Origin: Myxococcales bacterium
GTDB lineage: Bacteria > Myxococcota_A > Polyangia > Polyangiales > Houyiibacteriaceae
Reading direction: 5' to 3'
Assembly: GCA_024640845.1 (NCBI GenBank)
Contig: JAHEEE010000033.1
Location: forward strand, 1-41,339
Length of the DNA: 41,339 bases
This document shows positions 18,236-25,697 of the stretch, in pieces; the first letter of the stretch is position 1, and the number at the start of each line of letters is the position of its first letter. The translations under genes and the position numbers were made by a program. The notes under the pieces were generated by a model, which did no database searches, was not told the origin of the DNA, and worked only from the letters and a program-made list of their open reading frames with translations.

Positions 18236-20836
18236 ATGCCCTCATTAGATATTCCCTTCTTCGGCACCTTGGTGCTCTCTCTCACCCTCATCAGCGCCTC
18301 GTACACCATGGCGGTGGCGATCGGGGCTGGCCGAGGGCGTCCACACCTGCTTCCCTCGGCGCGGCTGGGCACATATGCAACCTGCGCACTCGTCGTCGTA
18401 GCGGTGTGCGTTTTGGCCTATGCGTTCCAAGTTCACGATTTCCGCATTCGCTACGTCGCGCGCTACAGCGACAGGTCGATGCCGTGGTGGTACCTGATCG
18501 CGTCCCTCTGGGGCGGTCAGGATGGGTCGCTCTTGTGGTGGGCGTTCCTGCTGTGTGGGTACACCTTCTTCGCAACCCGATGGCTGCGAGGGCGCTACAC
18601 CGAGCTTCAGCCCTGGATTCTCGCCACCTTGATGAGCATCTTGATCTTCTTCGTAGTCTTGATGCTCTTCGCGGCGAATCCGTTTGCGACCTACATCCGA
18701 ACGACCCCCGGCGATGGTGAAGGGCTCAATCCGCTCTTGCAGAACTACTGGATGGCCATCCATCCGCCGAGCCTCTACATGGGCTTCGTCGGTTGGTCGG
18801 TACCATTTGCGATTCTCATCGCGGCCCTGATCACCGGGCGACTCGGCAACGAGTGGGTTCGCGCTGCGCGCCTTTGGTCGATGATCGCGTGGACCTTTCT
18901 TTCCCTCGGGCTGCTGCTCGGCTGCCTCTGGTCGTACGAAGAGCTCGGGTGGGGCGGCTACTGGGCATGGGACCCGGTCGAGAACGCATCGTTCATGCCC
19001 TGGCTTGTCGGCACTGCGTATCTGCACTCCGTCCTCATTCAGGAGCGCCGCTCCATGATGAAGGTGTGGAACGTCTTCCTGCTCGCGCTGACTTTCTTCC
19101 TCACGATCTTCGGCACTTTTCTCACGCGCTCCGGGCTCATTGCGAGCGTTCACTCGTTCGCGCGGTCCGACATCGGTCAGTACTTCGTCTGGTATATGGC
19201 GTTCCTCATCATCGGGATCGCTGCGTTGATCATCTGGCGACTGCCGAAGCTCAAGGCTGACAACGAGATCGAGTCGCTCGTGAGCCGTGAGTTCGCATTC
19301 CTCCTGAACAACTGGGTGCTGCTCGGCATGATGGTGTTCGTGCTGATCGCGACCACATTCCCGCTGCTCAGCCAGTGGGTGCGCGGCGAGGAGGTTACCG
19401 TTGGGCCCGGCTTCTACAACAAGTGGATGGCGCCTCTTGGTATCGTGCTCCTGTTCCTAGCCGGCCTCGGTCCGCTCGTCGCGTGGCGTAAGGCGACCGG
19501 GTCGAAGCTCGCTCGTGCGATGGCATTCCCGATCGGCGCGGGCGTCGTGGTTGCCGTCCTGCAGATTCTGTTCGGGGCTCGGCTCGGCTACCCTCCAGTC
19601 GTCGAGCCCACGGAGATCTACGACACGACGACAGGTACCGTGCTTGCGTGGATGGCTGCGGTCGCACCGGTCGTGTCGTTCGCCACGTGCGCATTCGTGC
19701 TCGCTAGCGTCGGGCAGGAGTTTTGGCGCGGGATGCGCGTCCGCATGAGGAGGGGAGAGGGCGCCGGAACTTCGATCTTCCGCCTCGTTGCAAAGGGGCG
19801 CCGCCGCTACGGTGGGTACATCGTTCACGTTGGCATCGTGTTCATGTTCATCGGCTTCACGGGCGCGGCCTACGATGTCGAGCAAGAAAAGGCGCTTCGT
19901 CCCGGCGAAACCATGGCGATCGGCGAGCACACCCTGCGTTACGACCAGCCACGAATGGAGACTGATCCGAACAAGCGGATGATCTATACGGACATGACGC
20001 TGCTCGATCCTTCCGGCACCGAGAAAGGTCAGGTCGCGCCGGCGAAGTTCATCTACCGCACCCATCCTCAGATGCCGACCACCGAGGTCGCGATTCGCAG
20101 CCGTCCGTCCGAGGACGTTTACGTGATCATGAGCACGGTCGACCCGTCCACGCGGCGGGGAACCTTTCGCATCATCATCCGGCCGCTCGTCGCGTGGATT
20201 TGGCTCGGCGGTATCGTTCTGTTACTCGGCGCCATCATCGGCATGTGGCCGACTGGCCGTGAGCTCGTCCGAAACGAAGTCGCTCGCTCGCGTCCCCGTC
20301 GTTTCAAATTTTCACCGGCGGGAGCCATCGTCGCGTTGGCGATCGCGCTAGCGACCGTGATGGCCTGGGCGGGAGTGGCATCGGCCCAAGACGACACCAG
20401 CAGCTCGCTGCACGCCGGCACCGTCGTGATCAACAACCCGATCGAGCGGCAGCTCTTCGGGCGGTTGCTTTGCCAGTGCGGCGACTGCGCGCGGCTACCA
20501 CTCGACACCTGCGCCTGCGGCTGGGCTGACGACAAGCGCGCCGAGGTGCGCGAGCAATTGGCGGCTGGCGTCGAGCCGTCGCAGATACAGGAGTCGTACC
20601 GCGTTCAGTACGGCGCCAAGGCGCTGGCCATTCCCTCGGACAAAGGACTGGATAGAGCTCTCTGGGCGGTTCCAGTTGCCACGATGGTCCTTGCGATCGG
20701 GTTCGTTGTCATGCTCGGCCGGCGCTGGCAGCGGCGAGGGGCGGAAGCACATGCCGCGGCTTCGGGAAGGACGAACGCCGAGCTCGAATACGACGAGCGA
20801 CTCGATGAAGAGCTCGACCGCCTGGAGGACAGCTGA
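18236..20836 (+). CDS. CcmF-CcmH fusion, cytochrome c heme lyase subunit
   Basis: Residues 1-650 are CcmF, the membrane heme-ligation subunit of system I cytochrome c maturation. It has WGGQDGSLLWW, IHPPSLYMGFVG and the heme-binding WWD motif WGGYWAWDPVENASF (from Trp239). CcmF usually ends here. Instead the chain continues through a new hydrophobic segment (AGAIVALAIALATVMAWAG) into a CcmH-like domain and a final TM helix. CcmH normally carries LRCxxC; here five cysteines (746, 748, 751, 759, 761) form C-x-C-x2-C-x7-C-x-C. The ATG at 18236 suits the family better than the GTG at 18209. The stop overlaps the next ATG (TGATG). Confidence 0.92.
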   Translation: MPSLDIPFFGTLVLSLTLISASYTMAVAIGAGRGRPHLLPSARLGTYATCALVVVAVCVLAYAFQVHDFRIRYVARYSDRSMPWWYLIASLWGGQDGSLLWWAFLLCGYTFFATRWLRGRYTELQPWILATLMSILIFFVVLMLFAANPFATYIRTTPGDGEGLNPLLQNYWMAIHPPSLYMGFVGWSVPFAILIAALITGRLGNEWVRAARLWSMIAWTFLSLGLLLGCLWSYEELGWGGYWAWDPVENASFMPWLVGTAYLHSVLIQERRSMMKVWNVFLLALTFFLTIFGTFLTRSGLIASVHSFARSDIGQYFVWYMAFLIIGIAALIIWRLPKLKADNEIESLVSREFAFLLNNWVLLGMMVFVLIATTFPLLSQWVRGEEVTVGPGFYNKWMAPLGIVLLFLAGLGPLVAWRKATGSKLARAMAFPIGAGVVVAVLQILFGARLGYPPVVEPTEIYDTTTGTVLAWMAAVAPVVSFATCAFVLASVGQEFWRGMRVRMRRGEGAGTSIFRLVAKGRRRYGGYIVHVGIVFMFIGFTGAAYDVEQEKALRPGETMAIGEHTLRYDQPRMETDPNKRMIYTDMTLLDPSGTEKGQVAPAKFIYRTHPQMPTTEVAIRSRPSEDVYVIMSTVDPSTRRGTFRIIIRPLVAWIWLGGIVLLLGAIIGMWPTGRELVRNEVARSRPRRFKFSPAGAIVALAIALATVMAWAGVASAQDDTSSSLHAGTVVINNPIERQLFGRLLCQCGDCARLPLDTCACGWADDKRAEVREQLAAGVEPSQIQESYRVQYGAKALAIPSDKGLDRALWAVPVATMVLAIGFVVMLGRRWQRRGAEAHAAASGRTNAELEYDERLDEELDRLEDS

Positions 20837-21201
20837 TGGGCGACTTCCTTCCCTGGCTTTTCATTCTCGTCGCTGTCGCCGCCATGCTCGGCGGGTTGGC
20901 GAGCCTGTGGCTCAGCCTCACTCTCACTCTGTCCGGCGAGGCCACCGGTGCTGCTCGCGCCGAAATCACCACCGATGCACGGCTCGCGTTGCTCACCGAG
21001 AAAGAGGCGCTCCTCAATGAGATCCGGGAGATCGCTTTCGAGCACGATGCGGGTAAGCTCTCTGATGTCGACTACGAAGAGTTGAACGCAAAACTCCGCG
21101 CCGAGGCACGGCACGTATTGCATGAGCTCGATGCGGGCGCCGAGGGCTTTCGAGAGCAGGCAGAGGCGTTGATCGCCCAGAAGCTCGGGAAAGCGGAATG
21201 A
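20836..21201 (+). CDS. Small membrane protein of the ccm operon, CcmI-like helical tail
   Basis: A 121-residue protein with one N-terminal TM helix (WLFILVAVAAMLGGLASLWL), then a soluble, probably coiled-coil region. The stretch EALLNEIREIAFEHDAGKLS followed by DVDYEELNAKL resembles the helical motif near the N-terminus of CcmI/CycH and of short zinc-ribbon-adjacent proteins. I infer a CcmI-like partner of the CcmF-CcmH fusion, perhaps holding apocytochrome or assembling the ligation complex. Its start overlaps the upstream stop (TGATG) and its stop overlaps the next start (ATGA), so all three genes are coupled. It is too short to assign by family with certainty. Confidence 0.75.
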   Translation: MGDFLPWLFILVAVAAMLGGLASLWLSLTLTLSGEATGAARAEITTDARLALLTEKEALLNEIREIAFEHDAGKLSDVDYEELNAKLRAEARHVLHELDAGAEGFREQAEALIAQKLGKAE

Positions 21202-22391
21202 TTCGATTGGCCATGCTCGCCGGCGTGCTCGCGCTGGCACCATCTCTAGTGTTGGCCCAGCAAGACCAAGCGGTCGTCAATCGCGTCCTCGGCAACGTGC
21301 CCGACCTCGTAACCTCGGTCGTCGATGATTCCCTCCCCGCGGGCACGATTTTGGTGCAGGTCCTCGACGCTGCCGATGCGCCGGTCGCCAAGCAACCGGT
21401 GCGCCTCGGCATCATGGAGCAGTCGGGAGGCCGCGAGAGCGCGGCCTGCATGACCGACGAGCAAGGCGTATGTTCGTTCGACTCGCTCGCGGTCGACGCT
21501 AAACACTCGTACCGCGTCAACGTGCCGTACCAGGGGGCGCGTTACAGCTGCACGCCGTTTCGGCTCGACCCGACCAGGGGGCAACGCGTTCGAGTGGTTC
21601 GCTTGGAAACGACGACAGACGATCGGCGGGTCTTTCAGATTCTCGGCCGCACGATGATCGAGTTCAAGGAAGACCGCGCGCACATCACCCAAGAGGCGCG
21701 GCTCAGCAATCTCGGCGACACGACTTACGTGTTTCCCGAAGGGGGGATGCAGATTCGTCTACCCGACGGCTTCAAGGCGGTCGATACGATGGCGGTCATG
21801 ACCGACCAGCAGCTAACCGCCACCGATGACGGGCTGCAGATCACAGGCTCGATCCCACCAGGGCGAGTGAACTTGATGTGGAGCTATGACGTTCCCGTCG
21901 GTGGAACCTCGATGACGATTCAGCAAGCGGTTCCATTCCCAACGATGGAGTACCAAGTCGTCTCCGACTACGTCGACGGAATGAGCCTCGAGGTCGAGGG
22001 CTTTCAGGTCGCTCGTGTCCATGAAGGCGCCGACCGTCGGTTTCTAGTCGCAGGGATGATGCGCCGACCAGGCGATCCTCCGCTCGACCCGCTACGGATC
22101 CGCCTTCGCGGCATTCCGGGTGGTGGCTCGCTGCCCTATTTGGCCTCGGCGATTTCGCTGCTCTTCGTGATTTGGGGCTTCGTGTTTCTCATGCGCCCTG
22201 CGGACCAGCGCGAGGCCTTCGCCACGGTCCGGGACGTGCGTCGGGAGGCGCTTCTCGACGAAATCGCAGAATTGGAGCGCCAACGCGCGAACGAAGCAGT
22301 CGGACCGACGTTTTACGAGCACCGTCGGCGCGAACTGACCGATGAGCTAGCAATCGTCCTTCGTATGCAAAGCGAGGCGACGGGCCATTGA
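21198..22391 (+). CDS. Secreted, C-terminally membrane-anchored protein of the ccm operon
   Basis: I do not recognise a named family. The 397-residue protein has a Sec signal peptide (cleavage near LVLAQ), a beta-rich region resembling a carboxypeptidase-regulatory or Ig-like fold (TILVQVLDAADAPVAKQPV), more predicted beta sheet, and a TM helix near residues 312-332. The cytoplasmic tail contains EALLDEIAELERQRANEAVG and then YEHRRREL. That tail resembles the helical motif of the preceding small protein. Coupled translation (ATGA) with the ccm genes suggests a role in cytochrome c maturation or heme handling; this is inference. Two periplasmic Cys (in AACMTD and GVCSF) could form a disulfide. 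Confidence 0.8.
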   Translation: MIRLAMLAGVLALAPSLVLAQQDQAVVNRVLGNVPDLVTSVVDDSLPAGTILVQVLDAADAPVAKQPVRLGIMEQSGGRESAACMTDEQGVCSFDSLAVDAKHSYRVNVPYQGARYSCTPFRLDPTRGQRVRVVRLETTTDDRRVFQILGRTMIEFKEDRAHITQEARLSNLGDTTYVFPEGGMQIRLPDGFKAVDTMAVMTDQQLTATDDGLQITGSIPPGRVNLMWSYDVPVGGTSMTIQQAVPFPTMEYQVVSDYVDGMSLEVEGFQVARVHEGADRRFLVAGMMRRPGDPPLDPLRIRLRGIPGGGSLPYLASAISLLFVIWGFVFLMRPADQREAFATVRDVRREALLDEIAELERQRANEAVGPTFYEHRRRELTDELAIVLRMQSEATGH

Positions 22392-22451
22392 TCGGCGGCC
22401 CTAGGCCGCGTATGTTCGCCGCCCATTGCGGCTGAGGAGAAGAGGGGAGCC

Positions 22452-22886
22452 ATGGCAGAAGGCCTGAATCGTGTGACGCTCATCGGGAACCTGGGTGCAG
22501 ACCCGGAGCTCAAGTACACCCAAAACGGGCAAGCCGTCCTACGGCTGCGCCTCGCGACCACGGAGTCTTACGTCAACCGCTCCGGCGAGCGCCAGCAGCG
22601 CACGGATTGGCACACAGTCATCGTCTGGGGGAAGCGCGGCGAGGCGCTGAACAACATCCTGTCGAAGGGCCGCAGCATCTGCGCTGAGGGCCGGATTCAG
22701 TATCGCCAGTGGGAAGACAAAGAGGGCAACAAGCGCAATTCGACCGAGATCGTCGCGCAGAACATCGTGCTCCTCGGTAGCGGCCGCGGGCGCGACTCCG
22801 GCGCCCCAGGCGACTTTGGTGGCAGCGACGGCGGCGGAAGCACCCCGCCGACCGACGACTTCGGCGACGACGACATTCCTTTTTGA
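22452..22886 (+). CDS. ssb: Single-stranded DNA-binding protein
   Basis: SSB coats single-stranded DNA during replication, repair and recombination. The OB fold covers residues 1-110 (LNRVTLIGNLGADPELKYT, then DWHTVIVWGKRGEALNNILS). A Gly-rich linker and the acidic tip DDFGDDDIPF follow, the tip that binds partner proteins. The length of 144 residues is normal. ATG at 22452 has an AGGAG/GGGGAG site upstream. A 15-bp perfect hairpin (22395-22409) lies in the 60-bp gap after the ccm operon but has no T-tract, so readthrough is possible. Confidence 0.96.
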   Translation: MAEGLNRVTLIGNLGADPELKYTQNGQAVLRLRLATTESYVNRSGERQQRTDWHTVIVWGKRGEALNNILSKGRSICAEGRIQYRQWEDKEGNKRNSTEIVAQNIVLLGSGRGRDSGAPGDFGGSDGGGSTPPTDDFGDDDIPF

Positions 22887-22933
22887 GGCGAGAGTCACGA
22901 TGGCTCCCGTCGCTGGGGGCGCGATCGGTTCGC

Positions 22934-23434
22934 TCAGGGCTGTTGTACGGGGGCTGGAGAGGATGCGGCTTCCGCGTCGACCGCGTGCTCGGCTGCCAAA
23001 GCCGCCTCGAGTGCCGCCTTCTCCGCCTTCTTCAGCTCTTTGGCCTCGCGGGCGAGCCTGGTCTTTTCGGAGATGTATGCGGCCGAAGCCATCACGACCA
23101 TCGCCACCTCGAGCGCGAGTGCGATTCCGGTGTAGACCCCAGGCCTTGCCCCCTGCACCAGCGCAAGAACGCGACCGCCCACCATGCCGACTGCACAGAC
23201 GAGAAAAGCGAGCGCGGCGGCGAGGCGCAGTCGTTGAAACATCCCACCGAGGAATCCGAACACGCCGAGCGCGGTCCACATGCCGACGTTGGTTGCGAGC
23301 GACTCGATGTAGAGCTCGCCATGCTCGGCCCCGGAGAGCCCCATCCAATCGGGCAGCACACTTCCCGCAAAGAGGGCAAGCATCGCCCAGCCGATCGAGC
23401 CTACTCCTAGAACAAACAGAACGTTGCGCGCCAT
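22934..23434 (-). CDS. Small multi-pass membrane protein, DUF4345-like
   Basis: The 166-residue product has four hydrophobic segments (VLFVLGVGSIGWAMLALFAG; ATNVGMWTALGVFGFLGG; LAAALAFLVCAVGMVGGRVL; VYTGIALALEVAMVVMASAA). A charged Ala/Lys/Glu-rich cytoplasmic tail follows, ending in Pro/Gln. The pattern fits DUF4345-type proteins of unknown function, but I hold this loosely. I chose ATG at 23434; a TTG at 23464 would add ten residues. Neither has a convincing ribosome-binding site. It is convergent with ssb and divergent from tlyA. Confidence 0.7.
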   Translation of the reverse strand: MARNVLFVLGVGSIGWAMLALFAGSVLPDWMGLSGAEHGELYIESLATNVGMWTALGVFGFLGGMFQRLRLAAALAFLVCAVGMVGGRVLALVQGARPGVYTGIALALEVAMVVMASAAYISEKTRLAREAKELKKAEKAALEAALAAEHAVDAEAASSPAPVQQP

Positions 23435-23488
23435 GAGAACAAGATAGCGCCGTTCGCTTTTCAAAGGAAGTTAGTCCAATCTGAACCT

Positions 23489-24250
23489 GTGCCGAAGATC
23501 CGCGCCGACGTGTTGCTGACCCAGCGAGGCCTCGCGCCGTCGCGCTCCCGTGCCCAGGCGTTGATCCTGGCAGGCAAGGTTTATTCTGGAGAACGCAGGG
23601 TGGAAAAGAGTGGCGAGGCGCTCGATGACGGAGCACCGATCGAGGTGCGGGAGCCTGATCACCCTTTCGTCTCACGCGGGGGGGTCAAGCTCGCCGGAGC
23701 GCTCGATGCGCTCGGCTACGATCCTGCCGGGCGGTCCATCGCCGACTTCGGCGCATCGACCGGTGGTTTCACCGATTGCCTGTTGCAGCGAGGTGCGGCC
23801 AAGGTCTTTGCGATCGACGTTGGGTATGGCCAACTCCACAACAGGCTTCGGCAAGACGAGCGGGTCGTCGTCATGGAGCGAACCAACGCGCGACATCTCA
23901 AGCAGGGCGACCTACCGGAAGCGGTCGACCTCGTCGTGATTGACGCTTCCTTCATCGGTCTAGAGAAGCTGCTCCCGGCGGCGCGGGCGTTGCTGAAGCC
24001 GGAGGGCGATGTCATTGCCCTGGTCAAGCCTCAGTTTCAAGTTGGGCAAGACAAGGTCGGGAAGGGTGGAGTAGTGCGCGACGCGGAAGTGCGACGAGGA
24101 GCCATCGCGTCGGCCGTGTCGGCGGCCGAGAGCCTCGGTTTTCAGATACTCGCCCAGAGCGACAGCGTGATCACCGGGCCCAAGGGAAACCAGGAGACCT
24201 TCATCTGGCTTCGTCGGCAGGAACCACTCTCTCGACCAGATCGGGATTGA
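23489..24250 (+). CDS. tlyA: TlyA-family rRNA 2'-O-methyltransferase
   Basis: The 253-residue protein begins with an S4 RNA-binding domain (RADVLLTQRGLAPSRSRAQA) and continues as an FtsJ-like SAM-dependent methyltransferase (DFGASTGGFTDCLLQRGA, VVIDASFIGL, ALVKPQFQVG). TlyA adds 2'-O-methyl groups to 16S and 23S rRNA in some bacteria, which makes ribosomes sensitive to capreomycin. The name hemolysin A is historical. The start is GTG at 23489. The last 50 bp overlap the end of the convergent lipoprotein gene. Confidence 0.9.
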   Translation: MPKIRADVLLTQRGLAPSRSRAQALILAGKVYSGERRVEKSGEALDDGAPIEVREPDHPFVSRGGVKLAGALDALGYDPAGRSIADFGASTGGFTDCLLQRGAAKVFAIDVGYGQLHNRLRQDERVVVMERTNARHLKQGDLPEAVDLVVIDASFIGLEKLLPAARALLKPEGDVIALVKPQFQVGQDKVGKGGVVRDAEVRRGAIASAVSAAESLGFQILAQSDSVITGPKGNQETFIWLRRQEPLSRPDRD

Positions 24251-24863
24251 CGATCATCCAGCCCTTGTCGACCCTGCTCCTCGCCACCTGAATCCACCAG
24301 TGCTGCTCGCAGGCGTTTGGAGTCTCGGGGCTCAACCCCTCGAAGGTGTCGTCGAACGTGCATGGTGTCCAGACTGAGCCGACGTCGGTGTCTACCATGC
24401 AATACCCTTGCGAATTGTAGAACAGGAAGCTCGCAGGCTCGCCGGCTTTCGCCACGGTGATCTCACGCTCCACTTCGATGCCCTGGCTGGTCACCTTTCG
24501 CTTGACGACGATGTCGCGCTTGGCGATCAGACGACGTGGCTTCATGACGTGCACTTCGGAGTCCAAGACCTCGATGGGATCGCCTTCTCGAAAACTGACG
24601 GTGGCGGTGACGAAGGAGGCGTGGTTTGGCTTGAGCTTCAGGCGCGCCTTCTGGTGCTTCGCGGTCCAACGGAGGTTGCTTCGGTCGGCGGGATACGGCC
24701 AGCTGTGCTTGGCGATCGCTTTTACTCTCAGGTCGTGATCGCAGTCGAGGCCGACCGAAGCCGCGTCGATCGCGCTTGCGGCGCCCTGGACCTCTTCGCC
24801 CTTGTTGCAAGCGATTGAAGGACCGGCGAGCAGGAGGGCGAGGAGTAGAAAGGCGAATCGCAT
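24201..24863 (-). CDS. Predicted lipoprotein of unknown function
   Basis: The 220-residue product starts with a clear lipoprotein signal (MRFAFLLLALLLAGPSIAC, lipobox SIAC with Cys19). The mature part has many charged beta-like segments and four further Cys, including CMVD and ANACEQHWW, which could form disulfides. I do not recognise a family. Its ATG is 8 bp after the CCA end of the tRNA-Gln gene on the same strand, with no separate promoter and no clear ribosome-binding site. It is probably read from a shared tRNA-mRNA transcript. The frame stays open through the tRNA, but the signal peptide fixes the start. Confidence 0.75.
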   Translation of the reverse strand: MRFAFLLLALLLAGPSIACNKGEEVQGAASAIDAASVGLDCDHDLRVKAIAKHSWPYPADRSNLRWTAKHQKARLKLKPNHASFVTATVSFREGDPIEVLDSEVHVMKPRRLIAKRDIVVKRKVTSQGIEVEREITVAKAGEPASFLFYNSQGYCMVDTDVGSVWTPCTFDDTFEGLSPETPNACEQHWWIQVARSRVDKGWMIVNPDLVERVVPADEAR

Positions 24864-24871
24864 GGTGACCG

Positions 24872-24945
24872 TGGTTCCCGGGGGTGGATTCGAACCACCA
24901 TTCACAGGTCCAAAGCCTGTTGTCCTGCCCTTAGACGACCCGGGA
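24872..24945 (-). tRNA. tRNA-Gln (anticodon TTG), 3' CCA encoded
   Basis: On the minus strand the acceptor TCCCGGG pairs with CCCGGGA, followed by the discriminator A and an encoded CCA. The anticodon stem ACAGG/CCTGT encloses the loop CTTTGGA, giving anticodon TTG, which reads CAA. The T arm is GGTGG-TTCGAAT-CCACC. The total is 74 nt. The lipoprotein gene begins 8 bp past its 3' end. Confidence 0.95.
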
Positions 24946-24954
24946 GCGACTCTC

Positions 24955-24982
24955 CTCATAACACGCATGTAGCACCTCTCAA
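24955..24982 (-). promoter_or_regulatory. Promoter of the tRNA-Gln gene
   Basis: On the minus strand TTGAGA (24982-24977) and TATGAG (24960-24955) are separated by 16 bp. The predicted start, about 7 bp downstream, falls a few bases before the mature tRNA 5' end at 24945, as expected for a short tRNA leader. Confidence 0.55.
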
Positions 24983-25058
24983 GCGTCTTGGTCCGGGGCT
25001 TGCGAGGAAGCCGGGATTGGTGCGATACCGAGCGTTCAAACACGGCGAGGAGTAGCGC

Positions 25059-25688
25059 GTGAACGACAGACGACAGCACCCAGAATGGTTGCTCTGGCTC
25101 ATGGAGCATGGGGTTCGGATCCTGATCCTCTTGGCCATTGCTTTCATGGCGTTCGTGTACACACAAAGTAGGAGCAACACGGAGGCGCGGCTCGGCGCGA
25201 TCGAGGCCCGTGTGAGCAGCGAGGCCGCGCGCGCGTTCCAACCGCCCAATCTTGCCGACTTCGACGCGAAAGGTGTCGACCAAGCGACCCTTCGCGTCCA
25301 TCAGGCGGCGTACGTACCCGTATACTCTCACATCTACTACGACGGCGGCAGGCCGTACCTATTGGAGACGACGCTGAGCATACGCAACGTCGACCCCAAC
25401 GAGCCGGTGTACGTCAGCAAGGCCGATTACTATGACACCAAGGGCAAGCTATCGAAGGCGAAGGTCGACCGTCTCATCAAGTTGGATCCGCTGCAGACCA
25501 TCGAGTTCCTGATCGAGAGACACGACGCGAGCGGCGGATCCGGCGCCAACTTCATCGTCGAATGGCACGCTGCCGACAAGAACGTCCATGCGCCCTTGAT
25601 TGAGGCGGTCATGGTCGGGCGGTCGGGAACCAACGCGATTTCATTCGTGCGAAAGAGCGTGCCTCTTCCACAGTGGAACATCGACTAA
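25059..25688 (+). CDS. DUF3124 protein with N-terminal membrane anchor
   Basis: The N-terminus has a TM segment (GVRILILLAIAFMAFVYTQ) and then a short coiled region. Residues from about 80 carry the DUF3124 pattern: VPVYSHIYYDGGRPYLLETT, SIRNVDPNEPVYVSKADYYD and GGSGANFIVEW. The family's function is unknown; these proteins are small and beta-rich, and the topology suggests a periplasmic location. The start is GTG at 25059, with GAGGAG upstream. It is divergent from the tRNA-Gln gene and ends 9 bp from the convergent DUF1254 gene. Confidence 0.88.
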   Translation: MNDRRQHPEWLLWLMEHGVRILILLAIAFMAFVYTQSRSNTEARLGAIEARVSSEAARAFQPPNLADFDAKGVDQATLRVHQAAYVPVYSHIYYDGGRPYLLETTLSIRNVDPNEPVYVSKADYYDTKGKLSKAKVDRLIKLDPLQTIEFLIERHDASGGSGANFIVEWHAADKNVHAPLIEAVMVGRSGTNAISFVRKSVPLPQWNID

Positions 25689-25697
25689 TCATCGCCC

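Noticed and set aside
22395-22409. Perfect hairpin GCGGCC-cta-GGCCGC between the ccm operon and ssb
   Set aside because: No T-tract follows, so it does not qualify as an intrinsic terminator; no other role is supported.
24864-25331. Upstream extension of the lipoprotein frame through the tRNA-Gln gene
   Set aside because: A clear lipoprotein signal peptide starts at 24863, and the extension overlaps a canonical tRNA and a divergent gene.
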